From an uncultured Clostridium sp. (lineage in GTDB: Bacteria; Bacillota; Clostridia; Clostridiales; Clostridiaceae), in assembly GCA_900547475.1 (NCBI GenBank), contig URGW01000013.1:14845-78844 (forward strand): a stretch of 64,000 nucleotides of DNA, given 5' to 3'. Position numbers and translations under genes: made by a program. Shown here piece by piece: positions 1-9,447 of this stretch. Each line of letters opens with the position of its first letter. The stretch's first letter is position 1. The notes below the pieces were generated by a model, which worked only from the letters and a program-made list of their open reading frames with translations, was not told where the DNA came from and ran no database searches.

Positions 1-92
1 ATCAATACAGTCTTTAAAAAATCAAATACCTTCTCTTGCTCATATGTATTTAATTGTGAAACTTGTTGAATAACATTATTAACTCTTGGCAT
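1..92 (-). CDS. Partial CDS, N-terminus of unknown protein
   Basis: The first about 30 codons of a minus-strand gene run off the left edge of the window. The start at 92 is supported by a perfect GGAGG ribosome binding site with a six-base spacer. The visible peptide begins MPRVNNVIQQVSQLN and is polar and helical in character, without a signal peptide or membrane segment. The tail (YEQEKVFDFLKTV) resembles the short helical N-termini seen in some small antitoxin-like proteins, but too little is visible to assign a family. The intergenic space of about 190 bases to the divergent helicase gene should hold both promoters. Confidence 0.6.
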   Translation of the reverse strand, partial: MPRVNNVIQQVSQLNTYEQEKVFDFLKTVL

Positions 93-279
93 AAAAAACC
101 TCCTAAATAGTAGTTATATTATATATTATAACCATATTTATAGAGGTTAATCAAATTTCAACAGTTTATTAAAACAAAGCCAATAAATTTAAATTTATAT
201 GTATAAATTTCTATACTAAAATTATTTTTAGTGTATACTAATATAGATACTAAAAAATACCGAGGAGAAAATAACGAAT

Positions 280-1419
280 ATGTCATTTAATGAACTTAAT
301 TTAAATTCAAATATAATAGAAGGTTTAAAACTTCAAGGAATAACTTCTCCAACAGAAGTGCAAAGCCTAACTATTCCAAAAGCATTAGAAAACTTAGACA
401 TTATTGCAGAATCACATACTGGTAGCGGAAAAACTTTAGCTTACATATGTCCTATTTTTCAAAAAATAAATATAGAAAAAAAAGAAATGCAAGCTATTAT
501 ACTTGCTCCAACCCATGAATTAGTTATGCAAATTGATGCACAAATAAAGCTACTTTCAAAAAACTCAAATATGAATGTAACTTCACTTACTATAATGGGT
601 GAATCTAATATTGAAAAACAAATCAAAAAACTTAAAGAAGTAAAACCACATATAATAGTAGGTTCAGCAGGAAGAGTTCTTGATTTAATTAAAAAGAAAA
701 AAATATCTGCTCACACTATAAAAACTATAGTTATGGATGAAGCTGATAGCTTATTAGCTAAAAATAAATCTACAATAATAAAAGATATAATAAAATCTAC
801 TATGAGAGATAGACAGCTTATGTTCTTCTCTGCAAGTATAAATAATACAGCATTAGAAATCTCTAAATCATTAGTTAAAGAAGTTCATATAGTAAAATCA
901 GAGTCTAAATCAGTTCTAAACCCAAATATTTCTCATATGTTTATTACTTGTGAATTTAGAGATAGATTTGAAACTTTAAGAAAACTATTAGCCGCTGAAA
1001 GTCCTGAAAAAGCTATAGTATTTATTAACAATAGCACAGAACTTCAAAATATTAATGAAAAGTTAGATTATCATAAAGTTAAATCTACAGCTATTTTCGG
1101 AAATGCTTCAAAAGAGCAAAGACAAAGATCAATAGAAGCTTTTAGAAATGGTAAGTTTAATGTTTTAGTTTCTTCTGACGTATCTGCTAGAGGTTTAGAT
1201 ATCCCAGAAGTAACTCATATTATAAGCATGGATTTCCCAGAAAATCCTGATGAATATTTACACAGAGCTGGAAGAACAGCACGTGGAAACCTTTCAGGCT
1301 CTTCAATTTGTATAGGTACAAGACGTGACTTAGAAGCTATAAAAGCATACCAAAAAGCTTTTAAAATTAAATTCAAAGAAATGAAATTATATGGTGGTAA
1401 CTTAATACCAGTTAAATAA
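280..1419 (+). CDS. DEAD-box RNA helicase, short form
   Basis: ATP-dependent RNA helicase of superfamily 2, expected to act in the cytoplasm on structured RNA (ribosome assembly, mRNA turnover or cold adaptation). The motifs appear in order: Q motif around residues 16-32, Walker A SHTGSGKT at 45-52, PTHELV near 77, DEAD at 153-156, SAS at 184-186 where most family members have SAT, SSDVSARGLDIP near 298, and HRAGRTARG at 328-336. At 379 residues it is little more than the two RecA-like lobes and lacks the long basic C-terminal extension of CshA-type enzymes. GAGGAG lies just upstream of the ATG. It appears monocistronic, with a bidirectional hairpin directly after the stop. The cellular role is inferred from the family only. 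Confidence 0.93.
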   Translation: MSFNELNLNSNIIEGLKLQGITSPTEVQSLTIPKALENLDIIAESHTGSGKTLAYICPIFQKINIEKKEMQAIILAPTHELVMQIDAQIKLLSKNSNMNVTSLTIMGESNIEKQIKKLKEVKPHIIVGSAGRVLDLIKKKKISAHTIKTIVMDEADSLLAKNKSTIIKDIIKSTMRDRQLMFFSASINNTALEISKSLVKEVHIVKSESKSVLNPNISHMFITCEFRDRFETLRKLLAAESPEKAIVFINNSTELQNINEKLDYHKVKSTAIFGNASKEQRQRSIEAFRNGKFNVLVSSDVSARGLDIPEVTHIISMDFPENPDEYLHRAGRTARGNLSGSSICIGTRRDLEAIKAYQKAFKIKFKEMKLYGGNLIPVK

Positions 1420-1426
1420 AAAATTT

Positions 1427-1474
1427 AATTCTTAGCTTCAGATAAAGTTAAACCTTCATTTGAAGCTAAGAATT
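1427..1474. terminator. Bidirectional terminator
   Basis: A perfect 14-base inverted repeat (1427-1440 and 1461-1474) with a 20-base loop lies between the convergent helicase and histidine kinase genes. The arms are flanked by A-rich and T-rich tracts on both sides, so it can serve both strands. Its right arm reaches the stop codon of the kinase. Confidence 0.75.
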
Positions 1475-2991
1475 TAGTCATTAAACATTATTTTAAATAC
1501 AACTGAGTTATCTTTAGATGTAATATTATAGCTAATATTTTTATGCTTATCTAATATAGTCCTTACTATATAAAGTCCTAATCCAGTTCCTCCTGTTTTT
1601 CTATTTCTAGATTTATCAACTCTATAGAAAGCATTAAATATACTGCTTATTTGATCATCTGGAATTGTTATGCCTGTATTTTCAACAGTTAATTCCTTAC
1701 TAGTCAGCTTTATAATAATTTTCTCATCAACCGGAGAATAAGTAATTGCATTTTTAACTATATTAGTAATTACTTTTTTTATTAACTTTTCATCTGCAAT
1801 TATAAAAATCTCTTCATTAATGTTAGTTTCTAGCTTTAAACTTTTTTCATCAATAAAATATTTTAACTCTCTAACTACACAATTAGCAATCTTACTTATA
1901 TTTACGTTTGTAAAATTATATTTAAATTCTCCATTTTCTCTTTCACTTAAATGTAATATTTCCTGTACTAACTCGCTCATCTTTTGTATAACATCATAAG
2001 ATTCTTTTAAATATTTATCCCTATCTTTATACTTTCCAATATTATAAATCATTCCCTCTAACTGTCCATTAATTATAGTAATAGGTGATTTTAATTCATG
2101 AGAAATTGTTGCAATAAATTCTCTTCTTTCCTTCTCCAATTTTCTTTCCATTTCTATTTCTTCTGTAAGCTGTGAATTCATACTTTCTAACTTATGAAAA
2201 GACTCTTTTAAATTCTTATTCATTAAATTTAAACTATTGCTTAATTCCCCTATTTCATCTTTATCATTTATTTCAATAACATTATCAAAATCTAAATTTG
2301 CCATCTTCTTAGCAACTTCATTTATCTTAATTAATGGTCTACTTACTAAAAGGGCATAAAAACTAGAAATTGTAAAAGAAATAATTATAATAGCTATAAT
2401 AGCAAATGGGAAAAATAAAATAATACTATCTGTAGCTTCATTTTCTGGACTTATAGGGAAATGTACTATCATACTATATACTTTATTTAAGCTTTTTATA
2501 TAAACAGCTTCATCTATATTTAGACTTCCATTTTTATTAATTAATTGATATACAAATTGTGTTTTATTTAAACTTCCATTTATATTAAATTGCAAATAAT
2601 ACTTTCCAAACCTTTGAAAGTCTTCATACTTATTATTATATAAAAATGGTATATTATTAGGTGAGTCTGCCCCTTCTCTAAATGATGAATATATTATACT
2701 ATCAATTAAATTATTATTATCCTTACTTACTATAATAATATCTATGTTATTATTATAAGAAAATTTATCTAATAATTCATCTACATCTATATCTTCATCA
2801 GAACCTAACTCTCGTTTTAATTCTTCTATTCCTGATTTGACACTCTTAATCTTATAAATCTCATAGATCCTTGGCATAAAGAAATATATACATATGTATA
2901 AAAGTGTAAAAGCCAATATTATTATTAAACTACTCCATATAAATAGTTTTTTCTTTATACTTAGATTTTTCCATCTATTTTTCAAGAACAT
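1474..2991 (-). CDS. Sensor histidine kinase (OmpR-type pair)
   Basis: Membrane sensor kinase that phosphorylates the response regulator encoded just upstream. A short N-terminal cytoplasmic stretch leads into a membrane segment (about 16-39), an extracytoplasmic sensor of about 145 residues, a second membrane segment (about 189-214), a HAMP domain (about 215-270), HisKA with the phosphoacceptor in SHELKSP (His298), and HATPase_c with an N box around NIVKNAITY and a GTGLGLYIV glycine box near 478. All catalytic motifs are intact. The start lies 17 bases inside the end of the regulator gene, so the two are translationally coupled. The sensor region has no recognisable fold, so the signal is unknown. 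Confidence 0.92.
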   Translation of the reverse strand: MFLKNRWKNLSIKKKLFIWSSLIIILAFTLLYICIYFFMPRIYEIYKIKSVKSGIEELKRELGSDEDIDVDELLDKFSYNNNIDIIIVSKDNNNLIDSIIYSSFREGADSPNNIPFLYNNKYEDFQRFGKYYLQFNINGSLNKTQFVYQLINKNGSLNIDEAVYIKSLNKVYSMIVHFPISPENEATDSIILFFPFAIIAIIIISFTISSFYALLVSRPLIKINEVAKKMANLDFDNVIEINDKDEIGELSNSLNLMNKNLKESFHKLESMNSQLTEEIEMERKLEKERREFIATISHELKSPITIINGQLEGMIYNIGKYKDRDKYLKESYDVIQKMSELVQEILHLSERENGEFKYNFTNVNISKIANCVVRELKYFIDEKSLKLETNINEEIFIIADEKLIKKVITNIVKNAITYSPVDEKIIIKLTSKELTVENTGITIPDDQISSIFNAFYRVDKSRNRKTGGTGLGLYIVRTILDKHKNISYNITSKDNSVVFKIMFND

Positions 2992-3643
2992 ATCCTACAC
3001 CTTTAATAGTTTTAATATAATCCTTCTTTATTTTCTTTCTTATATTTTTCATATGTGCATCTATAACTCTAGTGTCTCCAAAGTAATCATAACCCCATAT
3101 TTTTTCAATTAACTTTTCTCTAGAAACTACTGTTGGATAACTACTTATCATTAACTTTAATATATTAAACTCCTTCAAAGTTAATTCTATTTCCTCTTCA
3201 TCAACATAAGATTTAAATGTTTGTAGCTCAAGCTTTAGTCCCTCAAACTTTAAAACTTCATCTTCAAATATTTCCTTATTCTTTCTTCTTAAAACAGCTT
3301 CTACTCTTTTAATTAATATGTTAAATGAAAATGGCTTACTAATATAATCATCTGCTCTTAAATCAAAACCTTTTATTTCATTTTCTTCATCACCTAATGC
3401 TGTTAAAAATATTACTGAAACTTCTTTATCTATATTTCTTATCATTTTACATAATGAATGTCCATCAAGTTTTGGCATCATTACATCTAAAATTACTAAA
3501 TCATATTTTCCTGATTTAAATTTTTCATATCCTTCTACTCCATCATTTGCTGTATCTACTATGTAATCTTGTGAAGATAGAAACTCCACTATTAATTCTT
3601 GTATTTGATTGTCATCTTCTACCACTAAAATTTTGTAATTCAT
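2975..3643 (-). CDS. OmpR/PhoB-family response regulator
   Basis: Two-domain DNA-binding response regulator paired with the downstream kinase. The receiver domain begins MNYKILVVEDD with the acidic pocket, and the phosphoacceptor Asp lies in LVILDVMMPK. The C-terminal winged helix contains the usual WGYDYFGDTRVIDAHM stretch and ends in IKTIKGVGYVLEK. I start it at 3643, where GGAGG sits five to six bases upstream of ATG. A longer in-frame start at 3682 would add 13 residues without a binding site. The regulon cannot be read from sequence; autoregulation of the pair is usual for the family. Confidence 0.92.
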   Translation of the reverse strand: MNYKILVVEDDNQIQELIVEFLSSQDYIVDTANDGVEGYEKFKSGKYDLVILDVMMPKLDGHSLCKMIRNIDKEVSVIFLTALGDEENEIKGFDLRADDYISKPFSFNILIKRVEAVLRRKNKEIFEDEVLKFEGLKLELQTFKSYVDEEEIELTLKEFNILKLMISSYPTVVSREKLIEKIWGYDYFGDTRVIDAHMKNIRKKIKKDYIKTIKGVGYVLEK

Positions 3644-3778
3644 ATTTTCCTCCAATAAGTTATATATATTCAATTCTAACATAATACTTACTTTTACATA
3701 TTAAATTCATTTAAATTTCAGTTTTTTGAATTTAAATTTTTTAAATATACAACTATGATTTATCATATAGTAAAAATA

Positions 3779-3806
3779 TACCACTAATCATTAACAATTA
3801 GTGGTA
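3779..3806 (-). terminator. Rho-independent terminator
   Basis: A 10-base perfect stem (3779-3788 and 3797-3806) with an 8-base loop follows the holin-like gene on the minus strand. A T-rich tail follows in that direction. Confidence 0.7.
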
Positions 3807-3811
3807 ATATA

Positions 3812-4255
3812 CTATTTATTTACTACATTATTGTTTTTCGCAACTTCAGCTGAATTATTTGAATCTATACTTTTAGTAGCAATACTAGTATTACCACTAA
3901 TTTCATTATTGATCTTACTGATATCCTCCCCAGTTTGATTTAAAGCATATTTTATATTCTTAAATTTCCCCATCAAAGTATCATATCCACCACATAAAAT
4001 CACTTCTACTATTAATGAATTTATAAGTAATATATAAACAAATTCTACTGTTATATCAACTTTTCCATTTGTAACTTGTACTATAATAAGATGTATCACT
4101 GCTAAAATAAAGGTATACAGTTTTGTAGGTATTTTTTTTATTAGCGGTAAACCCTTTGTTGTAAATACTATTAACTCTACAGCTAACAATGTACCTGCAA
4201 ATGATGAAAGAAAATTTTCAGTTACAAAATTAGTTATTTCCATAATATTAATCAT
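3812..4255 (-). CDS. Holin-like small membrane protein
   Basis: Small membrane protein of about 147 residues. It has three hydrophobic segments (roughly residues 10-30, 42-60 and 68-88 from this start) followed by a polar tail of about 50 residues rich in Asn, Ser and Lys. The arrangement of short helices, positive residues between segments and a long charged tail resembles phage-type holins of Clostridium, which make holes in the membrane to release endolysins or toxins. No endolysin or other phage gene is adjacent, so holin function is only a suggestion. Start choice is uncertain: a GTG at 4267, ATG at 4255 and ATG at 4243 lie close together behind GGAGAGG and GGGAG sequences. Confidence 0.5.
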   Translation of the reverse strand: MINIMEITNFVTENFLSSFAGTLLAVELIVFTTKGLPLIKKIPTKLYTFILAVIHLIIVQVTNGKVDITVEFVYILLINSLIVEVILCGGYDTLMGKFKNIKYALNQTGEDISKINNEISGNTSIATKSIDSNNSAEVAKNNNVVNK

Positions 4256-4386
4256 CTCCCAATACACCTCTCCATACTATCAATAAATGCTATTATGTTG
4301 AGAAGTGATACTTTTATTTTTAAGTAATCCTTTAAAAATCATATTTCATTCTTTCTAATATAAGTATTTCAAAATACTGTAGCTTA

Positions 4387-5214
4387 CTATTTAAAATCAT
4401 CATATGTTGTATTTGAAGGAGTATCTGATACATTTTCATTTCTATCTAACTTATCAATTCTTCTTATATCTTCTTCTGATAACTGAAAATTAAAAACATC
4501 AATATTATCAGTCATTCTTCCGCAGTGAGATGACTTTGGAATAGGAATAATATCTTTTTGTATGTGCCATCTCAAAGCTATTTGAGCAATACTCTTGTTA
4601 TATTTTTCAGCTAAATCCATCATTAAAGGAACCTCTAATAACTGTCCCTTCATAATTGGGCTCCATCCTATAACCTGTATTTTGTAATTATTGCAATAAT
4701 CAACTAATTCCTTTTGAGAAAAACATGGATGTACTTCAATTTCATTAACCATAGGCATTATTCTTGCTGTTTTTTTCAATGCTTCTAAATGACCTATTTT
4801 AAAATTGCTTACTCCAATAGCTCTAATCTTACCTAATTCGTAAAGATCCTCAAATGCTCTCCAAGTTTCACTATTCAATTCTGTTGGCCAATGTACTAAT
4901 AGTAAATCTAAATAATCAATATCTAATTTCCTCATGGACTCCTCAAAGGATTTTATTGCTTTATTATATCCATGACTATCATTCCAAACCTTTGTTGATA
5001 AAAATATATCTTCTCTTTTAACCCCACTTTCTTTAATTCCCTTACCTATCCCCTCTTCATTTCCATAAAAAGATGCTGTATCTATAAACCTATATCCTGT
5101 CTTTAATGCACATTTAATAACATCTATAGTTTCACTTTCATCTCCTAATTTATAAGTCCCAAATCCTATACTAGGTATAGTAACACCATTTAATAAAACC
5201 CTATCACTATCCAT
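4387..5214 (-). CDS. Aldo/keto reductase
   Basis: NADPH-dependent aldo/keto reductase of about 275 residues, a soluble TIM-barrel enzyme that reduces aldehydes or ketones such as methylglyoxal and sugar aldehydes. The catalytic tetrad is visible: Asp45 and Tyr50 in FIDTASFYGNEEGIG, Lys75 in STKVW, and His108 in LLVHWP. The C-terminal cofactor-binding stretch IPIPKSS follows the usual family pattern. I start at 5214, because GGGGAG lies seven bases upstream of that ATG. An ATG at 5229 overlaps this site and is less likely. It stands alone between a holin-like gene and a nuclease-helicase. The substrate is not predictable. Confidence 0.9.
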   Translation of the reverse strand: MDSDRVLLNGVTIPSIGFGTYKLGDESETIDVIKCALKTGYRFIDTASFYGNEEGIGKGIKESGVKREDIFLSTKVWNDSHGYNKAIKSFEESMRKLDIDYLDLLLVHWPTELNSETWRAFEDLYELGKIRAIGVSNFKIGHLEALKKTARIMPMVNEIEVHPCFSQKELVDYCNNYKIQVIGWSPIMKGQLLEVPLMMDLAEKYNKSIAQIALRWHIQKDIIPIPKSSHCGRMTDNIDVFNFQLSEEDIRRIDKLDRNENVSDTPSNTTYDDFK

Positions 5215-5311
5215 AACCGCTCTCCCCATTTAGCAAATATTTTCAATATTATTTATAAATAATATATTCCTACTATAATACTTATTAATTAAAACATTGT
5301 TTAATGCTTTT

Positions 5312-7837
5312 TTAATTCATCATATCTTCAAAATAAATATAATTTATATCATCTATACATTCCTCTATGTTAAAAATAAAATTATTTTCTAATAATAAAG
5401 ATATTATAAAAGCTCTACATCTATATTCTTCATTATCAAATTTAATTTCTCTATCTTTCCATGAATTAGGTAAATTTTTTTCTATACTGTTTTCTATTAT
5501 TCTTTTACTATGATATATGGAAGTTACAAAACTTATAAATCTTCTCTTATCTGGAGCAATTCTATTTAAGTAACAATCTATTTCATAATTTTCTTTAACC
5601 TTATTATAAAAGTTAATTATTTTATATAAGCTAACCATCCACTTATTTTCTTCAAACCTAGATATTTCTCTAAATTCATTGATTATTATTGATCTTCTTT
5701 CATTATCTAATTTATTATTTTGAAAATCTTTTAACTGCTTGTCCCACCATCTCATAATGAATTCTTTTTCTGGCAAAATACACCCATCTTCATATTCTGA
5801 TATTAAGGACTCTTGTTTATATATAGGAATATAATATTTCTCATTTAAAATCTTATAATAACTTATTTCTTTTTCATAAGAATCAATAATTAACTTTTCA
5901 TATTTCCTATAATTTTCTTTATACCTATAAATATTAATATTCCAAATAAATCCTATAGAATCAAGCTTATTAATAAATTCCTCGTTTAATATATTCTTAT
6001 TATAAAGAGTTCTTTGAAGGCTAACCCAACTATATAATCTTGAATACTCATCATCTTTAGGAACATTTAAATGACCATTAATCTCTTTAAACTTTAATAG
6101 ACTTTCAAAGGACTCATCCCAATTATAAGTAATTTTTCTTTCTATATTTTTTAACTGTAAAATAACATCTTCATGTTCTTCATATAACGAAAGACGTATT
6201 TCTTCATCATATAACCCTATTTGTCTTCTATAAAGGTTATTTCTTTCACTTGCTTCTTCTAGCTTTTTTCTGAAATTAACAAGTTCTAAATTATCTATGT
6301 TGTCTACAAAGTCAAATACAATTGGATTTTTATCTATTGCATCTGCTGTAAGACAACGCCCTAGCTGTTGATAATATACACTTGGAGATTTAGTATTTCT
6401 AAGCATAACTATTCCTGTTATATTGTTAACGTGTATACCCTCATTAAGTTTACTTATAGCAAAAAGTAGCTTAACTTCATTTTCACTATTTTCACATTCA
6501 AAAGCTGATAGATTTTCTTTATTTTTTGTATTCGTTGAAGTTATAATAAAATGCTTTACTTTAAAATCTTCATTTAATACACTTTTAAACCATTGAATAA
6601 CTTCATCTTTCATTTCTCGCAAATGTTTGTTATTTTCACAAAAAACTATAAACTTTAATTTTTTGCTATTAGGTAAATGCTTTTTTATTATACTTTCAAC
6701 TCTACTTTCCTTTTCCCATTTGCTTTTATATATATTAAGTTCTTCTATATATTTTCTCTTATCTGCCAATGATATGTTCAACTTCTTCATTAACTTAAGC
6801 TTTTTATCAATTTCTTTATCTAAATCATACATTGCAGAAACATAAATAGGCATAGGCAAAATTTTTCTAACTATTGCTTCAGAAAGACTTATTGGAGTAG
6901 TTGAATTTCCATAAAACACCTCATTAATCATATCCCTATTATTATCTAAGAATCTAATTGGAGTTGCTGAAAGCCCTACAATCTTAGCATCATTATTTTC
7001 ATGCAATACATATTTAACAGCTTTTCCCCAAGTTAATGCTCCAACTCTATGCAATTCATCTAAAACAACTAAATCAACATCTAAGTTTTCTAATTTTCCT
7101 TTTGAATATAAAGAAGAAAATTTACTATAAGTATAAAATTTACAATTAGTAATACTCCAAGGTGCTATTAATTTTAATCTATCTAATATTTCATTAGTAG
7201 GTGCTAAAACAATAGATTTTTTCTCTCTATAATCAAATAACAGTTGAAGTATAATAAAACTTTTTCCAGTTCCTGTTGCATTAGGAACTGCTACTCTATT
7301 ATTGTTTTCTAAAATAGCTTTAATTTCCTTATAGGTATATCTATTATGAGGCTTTAAATCAGGCAATAATATTCCAATCTTACTTTTTTCAGTATAATTA
7401 TTTATCAATTCTTCTACATAATGAAAATCTTCTAATGACATGCTTGTCTTATTAAACATATTTGCATTTTCTACATATCCATTTAAAGAAATTATCATAA
7501 AGTATTTGCAGTTATATTTTTTACCACTTTCTTTTTCAAATTTTAATAATTCTTCAATAATATCAGGATTACCTAAAGGTCTCATAGTATTCTTAGCTTG
7601 TATTATCCAAACTATCTTATTAGGATTATCTGGTCTAGATAATATTATATCTGCCCCACCATCATGTGACCCACCATTTATAGTTGCTATATATCCGTTT
7701 CCCTCAAATAAAAATTCTAGATACTCTTCAAATATTTTACCCTTTATAATTTTATCTATTAAATTAAGTTTTTCTTTTATTAAATATATCTTTTTCTGGT
7801 ACGTTAATTCTTTTAACTCTTTTAATATATTTTTCAT
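5312..7837 (-). CDS. Mrr-like nuclease / SF2 helicase / helicase-associated protein
   Basis: An 841-residue fusion. The N-terminus (about 30-140) looks like an Mrr-type restriction endonuclease fold: GGSHDGGADI followed by WIIQAKN gives the D...QxK catalytic pattern. A superfamily 2 helicase follows (about 165-550), with Walker A NATGTGKS, a DELH box in place of DEAH, LSATP, and the QQLGRCL arginine-finger motif. After about residue 570 comes a helicase-associated repeat (FKEINGHLNVP, YSWVSLQR, LDSIGFIW), then an unrecognised C-terminal region. The combination suggests ATP-driven tracking on DNA coupled to cleavage, as in stand-alone restriction or anti-phage proteins. No methylase or specificity subunit is nearby. 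The defence role is inferred. Confidence 0.8.
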   Translation of the reverse strand: MKNILKELKELTYQKKIYLIKEKLNLIDKIIKGKIFEEYLEFLFEGNGYIATINGGSHDGGADIILSRPDNPNKIVWIIQAKNTMRPLGNPDIIEELLKFEKESGKKYNCKYFMIISLNGYVENANMFNKTSMSLEDFHYVEELINNYTEKSKIGILLPDLKPHNRYTYKEIKAILENNNRVAVPNATGTGKSFIILQLLFDYREKKSIVLAPTNEILDRLKLIAPWSITNCKFYTYSKFSSLYSKGKLENLDVDLVVLDELHRVGALTWGKAVKYVLHENNDAKIVGLSATPIRFLDNNRDMINEVFYGNSTTPISLSEAIVRKILPMPIYVSAMYDLDKEIDKKLKLMKKLNISLADKRKYIEELNIYKSKWEKESRVESIIKKHLPNSKKLKFIVFCENNKHLREMKDEVIQWFKSVLNEDFKVKHFIITSTNTKNKENLSAFECENSENEVKLLFAISKLNEGIHVNNITGIVMLRNTKSPSVYYQQLGRCLTADAIDKNPIVFDFVDNIDNLELVNFRKKLEEASERNNLYRRQIGLYDEEIRLSLYEEHEDVILQLKNIERKITYNWDESFESLLKFKEINGHLNVPKDDEYSRLYSWVSLQRTLYNKNILNEEFINKLDSIGFIWNINIYRYKENYRKYEKLIIDSYEKEISYYKILNEKYYIPIYKQESLISEYEDGCILPEKEFIMRWWDKQLKDFQNNKLDNERRSIIINEFREISRFEENKWMVSLYKIINFYNKVKENYEIDCYLNRIAPDKRRFISFVTSIYHSKRIIENSIEKNLPNSWKDREIKFDNEEYRCRAFIISLLLENNFIFNIEECIDDINYIYFEDMMN

Positions 7838-8007
7838 TTTCTACGTCTTACTCCTAAATGCCTCTAATTATATATTAAATATAAATTATAATTAGCAATA
7901 AATATAGCCTTTAAGCCATTTTTCTATAATTTAAAAGTTTAAAGCCAGATAAAACATATATTAATTTAATTTATACGCATACTAAATACTAGAAAGGAGA
8001 TGAAGAT

Positions 8008-8577
8008 ATGAAAACATGGATTAAATCTTTAATAGTAGTTATTATTATACTAATAATAATTGCACTTCCTATGATATCAAGCTATAACAATCTAGTTAAC
8101 TTAGAACAAAATGTCAATGTTGCTGAGTCAAATATTGACACACAACTTCAAAGACGTTCTGATTTAATTCCAAACTTAGTGAATACAGTAAAAGGATATG
8201 CCTCTCAAGAAAAAGATATATTTACTGAAATTGCTAATGCAAGAAGTAAATTAGCCGGTGCTAATAACATTACTGAACAGGCTAATGCAGATAGCGAATT
8301 AAGTAGTGCTCTTTCAAGGTTATTATTAGTTGTTGAAAATTATCCTGACTTAAAATCAAATCAAAACTTTCAAGACCTTTCTATACAACTAGAAGGTACT
8401 GAAAATAGAATTGCTATAGCAAGACAAGACTATAACACTGCTGTTACAACATATAATACAAAAGTTAAAAGTTTTCCTACCAAAATAATTGCATCATTAT
8501 TTGGTTTTCAGGAAAAACCTTTTTATAAGGCTACTGAAGGTGCACAACAAGTACCTGAAGTTAACTTCACAAGTTAA
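8008..8577 (+). CDS. lemA: LemA family protein
   Basis: LemA family membrane protein of 189 residues. One N-terminal transmembrane helix (about 5-24) is followed by a long helical domain with the family signature QLQRRSDLIPNLVNTVKGY and, further on, ENRIAIARQDYNTAV and FPTKIIASLFGF. The N-terminus sits outside and the helical bundle is cytoplasmic in characterised relatives. GAAAGGAGATG precedes the ATG. The next gene starts five bases after the stop and encodes a TPM-domain protein; this LemA-TPM pairing is common in bacteria, though its function is still poorly defined (envelope or membrane stress is often proposed). Confidence 0.93.
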   Translation: MKTWIKSLIVVIIILIIIALPMISSYNNLVNLEQNVNVAESNIDTQLQRRSDLIPNLVNTVKGYASQEKDIFTEIANARSKLAGANNITEQANADSELSSALSRLLLVVENYPDLKSNQNFQDLSIQLEGTENRIAIARQDYNTAVTTYNTKVKSFPTKIIASLFGFQEKPFYKATEGAQQVPEVNFTS

Positions 8578-8582
8578 TTATT

Positions 8583-9383
8583 ATGAAAATTTTTAAAAGT
8601 AAACTTAAAGTTTTTACTTTATTATTATTACTATTATGCAGTGTATATTACATACCTAATGCTAGAAGTAATTATCCAACTCCAACTAATCTAAAATACA
8701 TTAATGATTATACTAACACAATTAATAATGATTATAAGGAAAAAATTGTTTCAATAGGCAAAGAGCTAGAAGATAAAACAGGCGCTCAAGCTGTAATTGT
8801 AGTAATTGATTCCACTAATAATATTCCTATTGAGGATTATGCTAATAAACTTTTTAGAGGTTGGGGAATAGGCAAAAGTGATAAAGACAATGGTCTTCTT
8901 ATATTATTAGCCATTAATGATAGGCAATATAGAGTTGAAGTAGGACGTGGCATTGAAGGTACTATTCCTGATGCTTTAAGTAATAGAGTTATGGAGTCTT
9001 TAGCTAAACCAAGCTTTGCACAAAGAAACTATGGAGAAGGTCTTTTAAATAGCTATAGTAAACTTTGTGATTATATTGCTGAAGAATATGGAGTTACATT
9101 AGATAAGTCATTAAATATTGAACTGCCATCTCAAACACAATCAACCACATCTACTAATAAAGATTTAGGCTTTGTTGGAATTGGATTTTTAGTTTTAATA
9201 TTTTTAGATCTAATTTTTAATAGAGGCCGTATTATGTCAACACTATTACAATTACTATTTTGGAATAATTTCTTTAATGGTGGAAGACGTGGTGGTGGCG
9301 GATTGGGCGGTGGCTCTAGTGGCGGATTGGGTGGATTTTGTGGTGGCTCATCTAATGGTGGTGGCTCATCAGGAAATTGGTAG
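8583..9383 (+). CDS. TPM-domain membrane protein (YgcG-like)
   Basis: Secreted, membrane-anchored TPM-domain protein of 266 residues. A signal peptide (about 1-29) precedes the TPM domain (about 35-165). That domain contains GAQAVIVVIDS, FRGWGIGKSDKDNGLLIL and YRVEVGRGIEGTIPDA, all characteristic of the family. A transmembrane helix follows near 196-213, and the protein ends in a Gly/Ser-rich tail. Its relatives are described as acid phosphatase-like or as photosystem repair and membrane proteins, but the bacterial LemA-linked members have no agreed function. It overlaps no other gene and forms an operon with lemA. A strong bidirectional terminator lies right behind it. Confidence 0.9.
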   Translation: MKIFKSKLKVFTLLLLLLCSVYYIPNARSNYPTPTNLKYINDYTNTINNDYKEKIVSIGKELEDKTGAQAVIVVIDSTNNIPIEDYANKLFRGWGIGKSDKDNGLLILLAINDRQYRVEVGRGIEGTIPDALSNRVMESLAKPSFAQRNYGEGLLNSYSKLCDYIAEEYGVTLDKSLNIELPSQTQSTTSTNKDLGFVGIGFLVLIFLDLIFNRGRIMSTLLQLLFWNNFFNGGRRGGGGLGGGSSGGLGGFCGGSSNGGGSSGNW

Positions 9384-9391
9384 ATAAATAT

Positions 9392-9434
9392 AAAATAAAG
9401 TGTATCAAAATATAATTCTGATACACTTTATTTT
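9392..9434. terminator. Bidirectional terminator
   Basis: A 16-base perfect inverted repeat (9392-9407 and 9419-9434) with an 11-base loop, bounded by A and T tracts on both sides. It separates the LemA-TPM operon from the convergent GH101 gene and can serve both. Confidence 0.85.
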
Positions 9435-9447
9435 CAATTATTAAAAC

